DNA of 64,000 nt from Paracoccaceae bacterium (GCA_013003075.1 JABDLJ010000005.1:1-64000); one strand, 5' to 3'; positions 8,685-17,546 are shown, numbered from the stretch's first letter. The notes: generated by a model not told the origin, from the letters alone. Numbers and translations are program-made.

Positions 8685-9823
8685 GCGGCGTCAGTCTTGC
8701 CGGGGTCGCGAAGGCGGCCATAGCTCCAATAGGCGGCGCACGCGCCTTCAGAGGATACCATGCAGGCCCCCATGGGATTGTCTGGTGTGCAGACGGTGCC
8801 GAAAAGCTTGCATTCCGTCGGCTTCTTGACCCCCCGCAGGACCGAGGGGCATTCGCAGGATTTGACCTCGCGCGATTGCTTGTCGGCCAGCTCGAACCGC
8901 GTCTCGGCATCGAATTTTTCGTATTCGGGGCGGATGCGAAGCGCGCTTTCGGTCACTGATCCAAGTCCGCGCCATTCAAAGCTTTTACGCAGCTGGAACG
9001 CCTTGGCGACAAGCGCCTGCGCCTTTTGATTGCCGTCACGGGTCACGACGCGGGTGTATTGGTTTTCGACCTCGGCCCGCCCCTCGTTGACCTGCGTGAT
9101 CAGCATCAGAACCGACTGCATCACGTCAAGGGGCTCAAACCCCGCGATCACGACCGGTTTCCTGTAGCGCTCTGCCGCAGCCTCGTAGGGCCGCGATCCG
9201 ATCACGGCGCTGACATGGGAGGGGCCCAGAAAGCCATCGATCCGCGCCGGACCGCCGGGCGCGAAGTCGGCGGATGACAGGATGTAACCGATCGCCGTCG
9301 GGGTCAGGACGTGGTTGCAGAAGACCGTGAAATTCTCCAGTCCCTCGGATTTTGCTATTTCGATAGCCACCGCCGTTGGCGGTGTCGTGGTCTCAAAGCC
9401 GATCGCGAAAAAGACCACCTGCTTGCCGGGATTGTTGCGCGCGATCTTCAGGGCATCGAGCGTCGAATAGACCATGCGGATATCGGCGCCGTCGGCCTTT
9501 GCGCGGATCAGCGAGCGCCGCCCGGTGCCGGGCACGCGCATCATGTCGCCGTAGGTGCACAGGATCGCGCCGTGCCTTTCGGCCAGTTCAAGCGCGTCAT
9601 CGAGCCTGCGCACCGGAAGCACGCAGACCGGGCAGCCGGGGCCGTGCACGAAATGGACGTTGGCAGGCATCATGTCCTGCACGCCGTAGCGAAAGATAGC
9701 GTGGGTGTGACCGCCGCAGAACTCCATGAAATGATAGTCCCTGCCGGGCTGCGCCTCTCGGGCAATGCGTGCCGCGAGCGTGTCGGCCAGCTTACGGTCG
9801 CGAAACTCGCTTATGTATCGCAT
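8681..9823 (-). CDS. hypD: Hydrogenase maturation scaffold HypD
   Basis: HypD is the iron-sulfur scaffold on which Fe(CN)2CO is built together with HypC. The 380-residue protein has the conserved EFCGGHTHAIFRYG motif, GPGCPVCVLP, FAIGFETTTP, a GPSHVS block near the middle, and the late cysteines of VKSCECPSVLRG and CKLFGTVCTPDNPMGACMVSSEGACAAYW, which bind the [4Fe-4S] cluster. It overlaps hypE by 4 bases and hypC by 13, so this part of the operon is tightly coupled. No key residue appears to be missing. Confidence 0.97.
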   Translation of the reverse strand: MRYISEFRDRKLADTLAARIAREAQPGRDYHFMEFCGGHTHAIFRYGVQDMMPANVHFVHGPGCPVCVLPVRRLDDALELAERHGAILCTYGDMMRVPGTGRRSLIRAKADGADIRMVYSTLDALKIARNNPGKQVVFFAIGFETTTPPTAVAIEIAKSEGLENFTVFCNHVLTPTAIGYILSSADFAPGGPARIDGFLGPSHVSAVIGSRPYEAAAERYRKPVVIAGFEPLDVMQSVLMLITQVNEGRAEVENQYTRVVTRDGNQKAQALVAKAFQLRKSFEWRGLGSVTESALRIRPEYEKFDAETRFELADKQSREVKSCECPSVLRGVKKPTECKLFGTVCTPDNPMGACMVSSEGACAAYWSYGRLRDPGKTDAA

Positions 9824-10074
9824 GAGGCCTCTCCGCGGATTTCGTCCAGCTCGTCTTCGAGGATGCCGGCATCGGCCATGAGCGAAAGCGTTTGCTGGGC
9901 TTCCTCCTCGCTCAGCAGGTGAAGCGCATAGCCCACGTGCACCAGCACATAGTCGCCCTCTGAAACGCTATCGAGGAGCGCAGTAGAGATCCGTTTGCGC
10001 ACGTTCTCGATGGCGACGATGGCCATATCGCCGGGTTCGATAGACTGGACTATGGCAGGGATCGCAAGGCACAT
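9811..10074 (-). CDS. hypC: Hydrogenase assembly chaperone HypC
   Basis: HypC is a small chaperone that carries the iron centre from HypD to the large-subunit precursor. The 87-residue protein begins MCLAIPAIV. The second-residue cysteine is the essential ligand, which fixes the ATG at 10074 over a longer open frame. It continues with the OB-fold core (VLVHVGYALHLLSEEEAQQTL). The C-terminus, rich in acidic residues, overlaps the start of hypD by 13 bases. Size and motifs match the family. Confidence 0.95.
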   Translation of the reverse strand: MCLAIPAIVQSIEPGDMAIVAIENVRKRISTALLDSVSEGDYVLVHVGYALHLLSEEEAQQTLSLMADAGILEDELDEIRGEASCDT

Positions 10075-10084
10075 CGTCTTTCTC

Positions 10085-10840
10085 CTATTCCGCAGCCGTC
10101 TCAACATGCTTGGCGGACCCAACACGGGCATGGGCGGATCCGATCCAATCAAGCCATTCGGCCATGCCTGTCCCGGTCAGGGCCGAGATCTGGATGATCT
10201 CGATGCCGGGGTTGATCTTGAGCGCGTTGGCGGCGATCAGAGCCATATCGACCTGCAGGTGTGGCAACAGATCGGCCTTGTTGATCAGCGCAAGATCGGC
10301 GGCCGCGAACATATCAGGGTATTTCAAGGGCTTGTCCTCGCCTTCGGTGACCGACAGAACAACGACCTTATGCGCTTCGCCCAGATCGAAACCGGCCGGA
10401 CAGACCAGGTTACCGACGTTTTCGATGAAAAGGGCGGCGCCGCGGGCCGGGTTCAGATCAGCCACGGCGTGGCCGACCATATGGGCGTCCAGATGGCAGC
10501 CTTTGCCCGTATTGATCTGGATTGCGCTCGCGCCGGTTTCGCGGATGCGGTCGGCATCGTGTGAGGTTTGCTGGTCTCCTTCCACGACGTAGACCGGCAA
10601 GGTGCCTTTCAGCATTTCAATGGTTTTCACCAAAAGCGAGGTCTTGCCGGAGCCGGGGCTTGAGACCAGGTTCAAAGCCAGAATGCCGCCCTCGGCAAAC
10701 CGCTGCCGATTGGCCGCCGCATAGGCATCGTTCTTGGCCATGATGTCGATCTCAAGCGCAATCTCGCGTGCGCGCCCATGCTGGTGGGCGTGCCCGCCAA
10801 TTCGGACGTCGCCGTCGCCGCATCCGCAGGTTCCGCACAT
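10085..10840 (-). CDS. hypB: Nickel-insertion GTPase HypB
   Basis: HypB is the GTPase that, with HypA, loads nickel into the hydrogenase large subunit. The 251-residue protein starts with the high-affinity metal motif [10 protein letters not shown] and has only a very short histidine segment ([10 protein letters not shown]), so it lacks the long polyhistidine store seen in some HypB proteins. The GTPase motifs are present: P-loop [31 protein letters not shown] and the NKAD base-recognition motif (INKADLLPH). It overlaps hypA by a single base and is 10 bases from hypC. Confidence 0.96.
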   Translation of the reverse strand: MCGTCGCGDGDVRIGGHAHQHGRAREIALEIDIMAKNDAYAAANRQRFAEGGILALNLVSSPGSGKTSLLVKTIEMLKGTLPVYVVEGDQQTSHDADRIRETGASAIQINTGKGCHLDAHMVGHAVADLNPARGAALFIENVGNLVCPAGFDLGEAHKVVVLSVTEGEDKPLKYPDMFAAADLALINKADLLPHLQVDMALIAANALKINPGIEIIQISALTGTGMAEWLDWIGSAHARVGSAKHVETAAE

Positions 10841-11181
10841 CAGACAACCTCCAGTTTCTTGATCTTCAACTCGTCACCGCTTGTCACCTGCAAGCCGGGC
10901 GCTTTGCAGTCTGGGCAGGCCTCGTACCGGCGTTGCACCGTCGCGACATGGCCGCAAGCCAGACACCGTGCCGTGGCATGCGACGACGCGATATCCAGAG
11001 CGGCACCTTCGGCAAGCGATCCGCGCATCACCACGTCAAAGCCAAAGCGCAGCGCTTCGGGCTCGATGCAGGACAACGGCCCGACTTCGAGCCAGACCTT
11101 GTTGACCCGGGCAAATCCGTCCGCGCGGGCCTGCTTTTCCAGGATCTCGCGGATATTCTCGCACAGCGACATCTCATGCAT
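10840..11181 (-). CDS. hypA: Nickel metallochaperone HypA
   Basis: HypA delivers nickel to the hydrogenase precursor. The start is set by the conserved [10 protein letters not shown], whose second-residue histidine binds nickel. The 113-residue protein carries the structural zinc site as two CxxC pairs (CLACGH and CPDCKA). The frame is open further upstream, but that part overlaps the protease gene and has no HypA homology. The gene overlaps the protease gene by 8 bases and hypB by one base. Confidence 0.95.
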   Translation of the reverse strand: MHEMSLCENIREILEKQARADGFARVNKVWLEVGPLSCIEPEALRFGFDVVMRGSLAEGAALDIASSHATARCLACGHVATVQRRYEACPDCKAPGLQVTSGDELKIKKLEVV

Positions 11182-11644
11182 GGGCGTATCCTGACGCATC
11201 TGCCTGGCGCTTTGGGCTGCGCAGCCAATCGAGAAAAAATGCCTCTGCACGGCACAGGTTGTCCTCCGCAACTGGGCTCAATCCCTCTTTGACCTCGCCG
11301 AACTCTCCCCCGCCGATGCCAAGCACAAAGGCTTGGGGCGCTGCGTCAAAGAGCGTTGCGGCGAGCGCCAGGACGGCCGCCGGGCTAAGACTGTGGCTGG
11401 ACAGATCATGGCTCGGCGCAGGTTGGACGCCGGCAAAACCGAACGGAGCATCGGCGTGCATCAGCGCATCGACAAACACGACCTGCTGCGCCTCGGCAAT
11501 CAATAGCGCATGGTCGACGCTGAGCTGGTAGTCGGCAGTGACCTCGATCCCCGGAAGGTTCCGCGCGGCGATGCGCATCGCGAAAGCCTGCCCAAGACCG
11601 TCATCACAGCGTCCGGGATTGCCATAGCCGATGAGGTGCATCAT
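11174..11644 (-). CDS. hoxW: Hydrogenase maturation endopeptidase (HoxW/HyaD type)
   Basis: This nickel-dependent protease removes the C-terminal tail of HoxH after the metal site is complete. The 156-residue protein has the family's GYGNPGRCDDGLG N-terminus, a VVFVDAL segment and a conserved late histidine (DLSSHSLSP) as likely metal ligands. The ATG at 11644 overlaps the hoxH stop in an ATGA arrangement, which decides the start. The position directly after hoxH and the 26-residue tail on HoxH both fit. The symbol is by function and position, since HoxW-type proteases diverge strongly. Confidence 0.88.
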   Translation of the reverse strand: MMHLIGYGNPGRCDDGLGQAFAMRIAARNLPGIEVTADYQLSVDHALLIAEAQQVVFVDALMHADAPFGFAGVQPAPSHDLSSHSLSPAAVLALAATLFDAAPQAFVLGIGGGEFGEVKEGLSPVAEDNLCRAEAFFLDWLRSPKRQADASGYAHA

Positions 11645-13080
11645 GCGTCCCGCACCCGGCTGTCGATCACGGTGCCTGCCGCATCGATCAGTTCGACCTG
11701 AAGCGGCATCTGACCCAGCGCGTGGGTCGCACAGGACAGGCACGGATCGTAAGCCCGGATCGCGACTTCGACCTGGTTGAGCATGGTTTCGGTGATCTCA
11801 GGCTGGCCTGAAAGCTGCTGGACCGCCACGTCCTTGACGGCGCGGTTCATGCCCTCGTTATTATGCGTGGTCGATACGATGAGGTTGCAGTAGGTCACCT
11901 GATCGTTTTCATCGACCTGGTAGTGATGGATAAGGTTGCCGCGCGGCGCCTCGATCACGCCGATTCCTTCCTCGCGCCGCTCCCCGGTGGCTTTGAGATC
12001 GGTTCCCTGCAGGTCCGGGTCGTGCAACAGCTCGCGTATCTTCTCGACGCAGTGCAGAACCTCGATCATCCGCGCCCAATGGTTGGCCAATACCGCTTGG
12101 GTGATGTCGCCGTCCGATGCCATCAACTCGTCGCGGGCGGCGTTGGCCCGCGGTGTGTCGATCAGATCCACGGTGTTCATCCGCGCAAGCGGGCCGACAC
12201 GGTACCAGCCAGTAAGCGGACCGAGCTTTTCGATGAACGGGAATTTCATGTAGGACCAGGACCGGACGTCTTCGACCAGAACCTCGTGATAGCGGTCATA
12301 GGGAAGCTGGTCGAATATGGTGTCGCCGTTGGAGGCGAGCGCGCGCAGGTTTCCGTGGTAAAGATCGAGCGCACCGTCCGAGGGTCGCACAAGTGACATG
12401 TAGTGCGACGGGAAGGACGCGAAATGGCCAACCAGCTCTGCATGTTCAAGCGTGTAGTCGCGGGCAAGCTTCAGGGCGTCGAGCGCCCAGTCTTCCATTT
12501 CGGCGATGTCCTTGAGGAACGCATCGCGTTTCTCGATCGGCAGGTTGCGGTTTATACCGCCGGGGATGGCGGCGGTGCCGTGTATCTTCTTGCCCGCTGT
12601 CGCTTCGATGATGTCCTGCCCGAATTTGCGCATCAGGATCGCCCGGCGGCCCAGCTCTGGCTGTTCGCGGATCACTTCGAAGATGTTGCGCTTCTCGGCT
12701 GGCGCGCCGAAGCCGAATAGAAAATCGGGCGCCGCAAGATGGAAAAAATGCAGAACGTGGCTTTGCATGACCTGACCGTAATGCATCAGGCGACGCATCT
12801 TTTCGGCCGTCGGCGGCAATTCGTCGACGCCGCAGATCATGTCCATCGCCTTGGCCGCCGCCAGATGATGGCTGACCGGGCAGATACCGCAAAGACGCTG
12901 GACGATGACCGGCACCTCCCACAGCAGCCGTCCGCGAATGAAGCGTTCAAAGCCCCGAAACTCGACGATATGAAGCCGCGCTTCGTCGACGCGGCCGTCC
13001 GCGTCCAGATGGATCGTGACCTTGCCGTGGCCCTCGACCCGCGTCACTGGAGAGATTTCAATTAGTCTTGGCTCAGCCAT
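11641..13080 (-). CDS. hoxH: NAD-reducing [NiFe] hydrogenase large subunit HoxH
   Basis: This 479-residue catalytic subunit carries the Ni-Fe(CN)2CO centre. The N-terminal metal motif is RLCGICPVSH (C64, C67) and the C-terminal one is DPCLSCATH (C447, C450, H453). The 26 residues after H453 form the tail cut off by the maturation protease. An RVEGHGK motif near the start is typical of the family. Motif form and neighbours place it in the bidirectional NAD(P)-linked group 3d type, cytoplasmic and without a Tat signal. It is 29 bases downstream of hoxY. Confidence 0.96.
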   Translation of the reverse strand: MAEPRLIEISPVTRVEGHGKVTIHLDADGRVDEARLHIVEFRGFERFIRGRLLWEVPVIVQRLCGICPVSHHLAAAKAMDMICGVDELPPTAEKMRRLMHYGQVMQSHVLHFFHLAAPDFLFGFGAPAEKRNIFEVIREQPELGRRAILMRKFGQDIIEATAGKKIHGTAAIPGGINRNLPIEKRDAFLKDIAEMEDWALDALKLARDYTLEHAELVGHFASFPSHYMSLVRPSDGALDLYHGNLRALASNGDTIFDQLPYDRYHEVLVEDVRSWSYMKFPFIEKLGPLTGWYRVGPLARMNTVDLIDTPRANAARDELMASDGDITQAVLANHWARMIEVLHCVEKIRELLHDPDLQGTDLKATGERREEGIGVIEAPRGNLIHHYQVDENDQVTYCNLIVSTTHNNEGMNRAVKDVAVQQLSGQPEITETMLNQVEVAIRAYDPCLSCATHALGQMPLQVELIDAAGTVIDSRVRDA

Positions 13081-13109
13081 GCAATCGTGTTCCCAACAGG
13101 GAAGACCTC

Positions 13110-13679
13110 CTAGTCAAATCTGATCGTTTCCCGTTCAAAGCCGCGAAACTTGCCCGCCAGCAGTTTGCTCAATGTCTCGAAGATGACGTCGCCCGTGGGC
13201 GCGCAGCCGGGGATATTGTAGTCCATCTCGACCACTTCGGCGCAGGCATAAACCTCGTCCAACAGAAGCGGCAGCGCAGGATCGTTTGGAATGTTGTGGG
13301 TCGTATTGCGAATGTAGCGCCCGTTGATGAACGCCTCTTCGAGGCATTCGCGCAACGGCTCGTCGGAATGCATTATGGCGTTGCGCATAGCCGGCAGCCC
13401 ACCCATGATCGCGCATTGCCCGATCCCGATGAGCACGTCGCAGTTCTTGCGGAAGTCCTGCAGCACATGCACGTTTTCCTCGTTGCAGCAGCCGCCTTCG
13501 ATGATCCCGATATCGCAGCGCCGCGTGAACGTCTTGATGTCCGTCAACGGCGAGCGGTCGAACTCCACCAGCGTCATCAGCTCGATCAGCCGCTCGTCGA
13601 TGTCGAGCATCGCCATATGGCAGCCAAAGCATCCGGCCAGCGATGCCGTGGCGATCCGGGCTTTGGGCAGCTCAGTCAT
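13110..13679 (-). CDS. hoxY: NAD-reducing [NiFe] hydrogenase small subunit HoxY
   Basis: HoxY is the short small subunit (189 residues) of cytoplasmic group 3 hydrogenases. It holds a single proximal [4Fe-4S] cluster that takes electrons from the NiFe site. Cluster cysteines are visible at C17 and C20 (LAGCFGCHMAM), in the GGCCNEENVH stretch and in NIPGCAPTGD. There is no Tat leader, in line with a soluble enzyme. It overlaps hoxU by 8 bases and precedes hoxH, giving the order hoxF-U-Y-H known from soluble NAD-reducing hydrogenases. Confidence 0.96.
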   Translation of the reverse strand: MTELPKARIATASLAGCFGCHMAMLDIDERLIELMTLVEFDRSPLTDIKTFTRRCDIGIIEGGCCNEENVHVLQDFRKNCDVLIGIGQCAIMGGLPAMRNAIMHSDEPLRECLEEAFINGRYIRNTTHNIPNDPALPLLLDEVYACAEVVEMDYNIPGCAPTGDVIFETLSKLLAGKFRGFERETIRFD

Positions 13680-14385
13680 CGCGCTTTGCGCTGATCTTGT
13701 GACCGATCAGTCCCTTGTCGAACTCGCGCTCGCCGATTGGCGTCGCAAAGCCTATGCGCTTGCGGATGATGCAGCCCACCGGGCAGACCTCGGATGAGAT
13801 CGCAAAGTCGGTCACCTCGGCGTCGGTATGCGACAGGTCCTCGCCATTCGCCGCGACGTGGCGGTGGATGCCGCGCCCGACATACCCAAAGACGCCCTTG
13901 CCATCGACATCCTGCGAGGCGCGAATACAGCGGCCGCAGGAAATACAACGGTTGGTGTCGAGCGCGATATCGGGGTGCGATGCATCGACCGGGCGGCAGG
14001 GCTCCAGATAGGGAAATTTCGTCGGCGCCGTCATGTCGAGCCGATAGGCCATCGCCTGCAACTCGCAATTGCCGCTGGCCTCGCAGATCGGACAAAGGTG
14101 ATTGCCCTCGTGAAACAGCATCTCGACCAGATCGCGGCGCAGCTTGTTGATATGCGGCGTCTCGTTTTCCACCGTCAGGCCGGGCGCGGCCGGTTGCGTG
14201 CACGCCGATACGCTTCTCCCATCGGCCTTGACGGTACACACCCGGCAGCCGCCCTGATGGCGAAGCCCTTCGTGATCGCAAAGCCTGGGCACATAGATAC
14301 CGGCGTCGTCGGCGGCATCCATGATGGTCTGGCCCTCTTTGGCGGTGATCTCGGTGCCGTCGATCGTGAAAGTGAAATCACTCAT
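13672..14385 (-). CDS. hoxU: Hydrogenase diaphorase subunit HoxU
   Basis: This 237-residue iron-sulfur subunit resembles the N-terminal part of NuoG of complex I and wires HoxF to HoxY. It has a plant-type [2Fe-2S] domain (CDHEGLRHQGGCRVC and SACTQP), a His-Cys segment (HEGNHLCPICEASGNCEL) and a further cysteine set (NRCISCGRCIRA with SEVCPVGCI). All expected ligands for one [2Fe-2S] and several [4Fe-4S] clusters seem present. It overlaps hoxF by four bases (ATGA) and hoxY by eight. Confidence 0.96.
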   Translation of the reverse strand: MSDFTFTIDGTEITAKEGQTIMDAADDAGIYVPRLCDHEGLRHQGGCRVCTVKADGRSVSACTQPAAPGLTVENETPHINKLRRDLVEMLFHEGNHLCPICEASGNCELQAMAYRLDMTAPTKFPYLEPCRPVDASHPDIALDTNRCISCGRCIRASQDVDGKGVFGYVGRGIHRHVAANGEDLSHTDAEVTDFAISSEVCPVGCIIRKRIGFATPIGEREFDKGLIGHKISAKRDD

Positions 14386-16226
14386 TCGCCGAAATCCTTG
14401 TCGAAGATATGGGACCGCCGCTTGGCCAGGTGCCGCGCATCGGCAATGGCGGACTGAATGTCGAACGTCGCCCGGATGCGGTTTTCGGATGGCTTTACCA
14501 TAGCAGAATAGATCAGCGGGAAATTCTCAAGCGTCGAGAGGATCGGGTTGGGCGAGGTCATGCCGAGACCGCACCGGCTGGTTTCGATGATCGTGCTGGA
14601 GAGATCCTTCAGGTACTCGATATCGGCCGGGTTCGCGAGGCCCTGACGAAACTTGGCGACCGCCTTTTGAAGAAAGACGTTTCCAACCCGGCACGGCGTG
14701 CAATAGCCGCAGCTTTCGTGGACGAAGAACGACATATAGTATTCGACGATCTCCAGAATGTTCCGGTTGCTGGAAAAGATCACGATCGCGCCGCCGGTGG
14801 CCAGATCGTCGAAGGTCAGTTCGCGGTGGAACGTGTCGCGGGCAATCATCGTGCCGCTCGGGCCGCCGACCAGGACCGCTGCGGCATCCTCGCCGCCGGC
14901 AAGTTCCAGCAATTTGCGGATCGACAGCCCGTAGGGCAACTCGTAGATGCCGGGGTTCAGGCAATCGCCCGAAACGCTGAAAAGCTTGGTCCCGTGGCTG
15001 CCTTTCTTGCCCATCTCGAAAAACCACTCGGCGCCGCGATCGATGATGCGGGCGGCATGGCAAAAGGTCTCGACGTTGTTGACCACGGTCGGAAGGTCCA
15101 GATAGCCGCGCGTGACGGGAAAGGGGGGCCGTGTCTTCGGCTCGCCCGGCAATCCCTCGCACGAGCTGATCAACGCGCCTTCCTCGCCGCAGATGTAAGC
15201 GCCCGCTCCAAGTTGCAGGCGCACGTCGAAGTCGAACCCGGCCATGCCCATGATCCGCTCGCCCAGAAGGCCGCGCGCCCTGCGATCGTCCAGAACATCC
15301 TGCAAAAGCTCGCGCAGATAGACGTACTCTCCGCGCAGATAGACAATGCCCTCTGTCGCGCCGACCGCGCGGGCGGCGATCGTCATTCCCTCGATCAAAA
15401 GATGCGGCCGCTCGGTCAAGAGAACCCGGTCCTTGAACGTGCCCGGCTCGCCCTCATCTGCATTGCAGATGATCACGCGGCGCTCGGCGGGGGTTTCCGC
15501 GGCAAAGCGCCACTTGCGGCCGCTGGTGAACCCCGCACCGCCACATCCGCGCAGGCCGCTGGCCTCGATGCTATCGATGATCTGGTGTGGGGTGAGATCG
15601 AGCGCCTTTTTAAGCCCTGCATCCGCCGGCGTTGTCCCAAGCAGGACGGCACCGGCATGCCTGATATTGTTGTCGACCATGCGGATCGCGCGTTCGTACG
15701 GTGTCAGATCGTCAAACCGGTGCGATACCAAGTCCTGTGGACGTTTGCCGCCTTTGAGGTCTTCGCAGATCTCGCGCACCTTGTCGGGGGTGAGCGCGGT
15801 CAGGACAATGTCGTTGATCATCGCCGCCGGGGCCTGGTCGCACATTCCGATGCAGGGCGTGTATTCCAGCGAATAGGCTCCGTCCGCCGAGGTCTCGCCG
15901 ATCTTGATCCCAAGCTCGTTCTCGAAGGCTTCGGTGACCTCGGGCAGACCCGCAAACCGGTCTACGATGTCGTCGCAGAGACGGATCGTGACAGCGCCCT
16001 TGGGTTCCTGCGACAGGAAGGCATAGAAGCTGGCGACCCCCTCGACCGCAATCTCCGAAAGCGCCGTCTTTTCGGCCACTGTCCTGATTGTCTCGCGAGA
16101 GATCCAGCGGAACCGGTCTTGAACATCCCGCAATATATCGAGCATACGGTGCGGGTCGCTTTGAAAGGCGTCGCAAATCCGAGCGACTTCGCCTTGGTCC
16201 GGTGTGGTTGTCGTCTGCGGGGTCAT
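14382..16226 (-). CDS. hoxF: Hydrogenase diaphorase subunit HoxF (NuoE-NuoF fusion)
   Basis: This 614-residue flavoprotein reduces NAD+ with electrons from H2, or the reverse. Residues about 12-150 are NuoE-like and residues about 175-600 are NuoF-like, with the nucleotide/FMN motifs GLRGCGGAGFTSGRKW, CNADEGEPGTFKDR and GAGAYICGEEGALISS and the [4Fe-4S] ligands ESCGYCTPCR plus a later cysteine (TSRCGLG). In the NuoE-like part C84, C125 and C129 are visible, but the position four residues after C84, usually a cysteine, is Asp. It heads the hox-hyp transcript. There is no separate hoxE or hoxI gene. Confidence 0.95.
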   Translation of the reverse strand: MTPQTTTTPDQGEVARICDAFQSDPHRMLDILRDVQDRFRWISRETIRTVAEKTALSEIAVEGVASFYAFLSQEPKGAVTIRLCDDIVDRFAGLPEVTEAFENELGIKIGETSADGAYSLEYTPCIGMCDQAPAAMINDIVLTALTPDKVREICEDLKGGKRPQDLVSHRFDDLTPYERAIRMVDNNIRHAGAVLLGTTPADAGLKKALDLTPHQIIDSIEASGLRGCGGAGFTSGRKWRFAAETPAERRVIICNADEGEPGTFKDRVLLTERPHLLIEGMTIAARAVGATEGIVYLRGEYVYLRELLQDVLDDRRARGLLGERIMGMAGFDFDVRLQLGAGAYICGEEGALISSCEGLPGEPKTRPPFPVTRGYLDLPTVVNNVETFCHAARIIDRGAEWFFEMGKKGSHGTKLFSVSGDCLNPGIYELPYGLSIRKLLELAGGEDAAAVLVGGPSGTMIARDTFHRELTFDDLATGGAIVIFSSNRNILEIVEYYMSFFVHESCGYCTPCRVGNVFLQKAVAKFRQGLANPADIEYLKDLSSTIIETSRCGLGMTSPNPILSTLENFPLIYSAMVKPSENRIRATFDIQSAIADARHLAKRRSHIFDKDFGE

Positions 16227-16386
16227 GTCACAATCACACCTCTACGTCGTGCAAAAAAACTTTCGGCCTGGTGGCACGCCTCACCATGCTATCGAAGGGC
16301 CATGCAGCGATCCATTTCTATCACGCTGCCCCCAGGGGTCTTGGCCGACTTGGCATCAAGTGTGCCGCCTCGAGCATGACCTGGCA

Positions 16387-16400
16387 TTGACGTGTGTCAA
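16387..16400. promoter_or_regulatory. FNR-type palindrome upstream of hoxF
   Basis: TTGAC-GTGT-GTCAA is a perfect inverted repeat matching the FNR/FnrL-class consensus TTGAY-N4-RTCAA. It lies in the 288-base gap between the divergent hoxF and lacI-type genes, about 160 bases upstream of hoxF and 115 bases upstream of the regulator. Control of the hydrogenase by low oxygen is the natural reading. This is inference from consensus and position. Confidence 0.6.
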
Positions 16401-16485
16401 CTCTTTGCCGGTGCGACACAAGCGCTGGCATCGCGGCCCGCACCAAAAGGTGTTTGGTCGTGAGAGCGCCATGAGGTATCACGAA

Positions 16486-16503
16486 ATGACGGGAAACCGT
16501 CAT
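16486..16503. promoter_or_regulatory. Palindromic operator upstream of the LacI-type regulator gene
   Basis: ATGACGG-GAAA-CCGTCAT is a perfect 18-base palindrome ending 11 bases before the regulator's start codon. Its outer halves (ATGACG/CGTCAT, same spacing) recur in the palindrome at 17546-17563 just after this gene. The pair fits an autoregulated LacI-family operator. Confidence 0.65.
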
Positions 16504-16514
16504 GGGGGCCTTTC

Positions 16515-17546
16515 ATGGCCAGGAGACCGACGATAAGGGACGTCGCCGATGCGGCGGGCGTCAGCGTCACGACCGTGGATCGGGCGATCAACGGGCGCTC
16601 GGTGGTGCGCGACGAGACCATGCGCAAGATCGCCGAGGCGGCGCACCGCGTCGGCTATCACGGCAAGGGCATATTCCAGGACCGGCTTATCTCTGGTGTG
16701 CCCGAGTTGCGGCTTGGTTTCGTGCTTTTGAAGAAGTCACAGGAATTTTTCCAGAATTTCGCGCGAGAGATCGAGCAGGCGGTCGCCGATCGCATCGATA
16801 TCCGCGCAACCGCCGATATCCGGTTCTCTGCCTCGCAGTCGCCGGACGAGTTTGCAGGGCTTTTGACCTCGATGGGAAAAAGCTGCGATGTCATCGCCTG
16901 CATTGCGGTCAACGACCAGCGGCTTAATCAGATCGTTCAGAACCTGAAAGACGACGGGGTTCCCGTGATTTCGCTTCTCAACGATTTCGCGCAGGGCATC
17001 CGGCGCAACTATATCGGGCTGAACAACATGAAGATCGGCCGGCTTGCGGCTTGGATCATTACAAAGACGGTGCGCCAGCCCGGCAAGCTGGCGGTCTTCG
17101 TCGGCGGCAGCCGGTGGCACGGCCACGATCTGCGCGAGGTTGGATTTCGCTCTTTCGTGCGCGAGGCGGGCCAGGGGTTTTCCGTGCTCGATACGCTGGT
17201 CAACCTGGAGACCCGGCAGGTGACCTACGAGGCCACGCTGGACCTTCTGAACCGGCATCCTGACCTGAAGGGCATCTACGTCGCCGGAGGCGGCATGGAA
17301 GGCGCGATCTCGGCTTTGCGCGAGGTCCATCCGCAGCCGCAGGTGGCACTGGTCGTCAACGAGGTTACCGCAGAAAGCCGCGCGGCCCTGATCGACGGCT
17401 ACGTGGTGATGGCGATCTCGACGCCTCTGCCGGAACTGTGCAGGGACCTTGTGGATCTGATGGTCAAATCGGCAAGGGGACAAAGCAACGACGCGCCGGC
17501 GCAGCATTTCCTGGATCCACGCATCATATTGCCTGAAATCCTGTGA
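16515..17546 (+). CDS. LacI-family transcriptional regulator of the inositol-type cluster
   Basis: This 343-residue regulator starts with a LacI helix-turn-helix (TIRDVADAAGVSVTTVDRAINGR) and continues with a periplasmic-binding-protein-like effector domain (residues about 65-335). It is closely similar to the second regulator at 23924-24955 along its whole length. Shared blocks include the VDR-NGR hinge start, FRFSAS/IRFSAS, GGSRWHGH, LETRQVTYEA and YVAGGGMEGAI. It is divergent from the hox genes and directly upstream of the IolI/ABC genes. Matching palindromes on both sides of the gene suggest that it represses itself and the following operon until a sugar-like effector binds. Confidence 0.92.
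   Translation: MARRPTIRDVADAAGVSVTTVDRAINGRSVVRDETMRKIAEAAHRVGYHGKGIFQDRLISGVPELRLGFVLLKKSQEFFQNFAREIEQAVADRIDIRATADIRFSASQSPDEFAGLLTSMGKSCDVIACIAVNDQRLNQIVQNLKDDGVPVISLLNDFAQGIRRNYIGLNNMKIGRLAAWIITKTVRQPGKLAVFVGGSRWHGHDLREVGFRSFVREAGQGFSVLDTLVNLETRQVTYEATLDLLNRHPDLKGIYVAGGGMEGAISALREVHPQPQVALVVNEVTAESRAALIDGYVVMAISTPLPELCRDLVDLMVKSARGQSNDAPAQHFLDPRIILPEIL

Noticed and set aside
16260..16290. Possible sigma-54 (-24/-12) promoter with TGGCAC upstream of hoxF
   Set aside because: TGGCAC occurs on the wrong strand for hoxF, and the TTGC element at the required spacing is missing.
14409..16379. 656-codon open frame on the plus strand opposite hoxF
   Set aside because: It is antisense to a well-supported gene with conserved motifs. 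Long antisense frames are common in high-GC DNA, and its sequence has no domain pattern.
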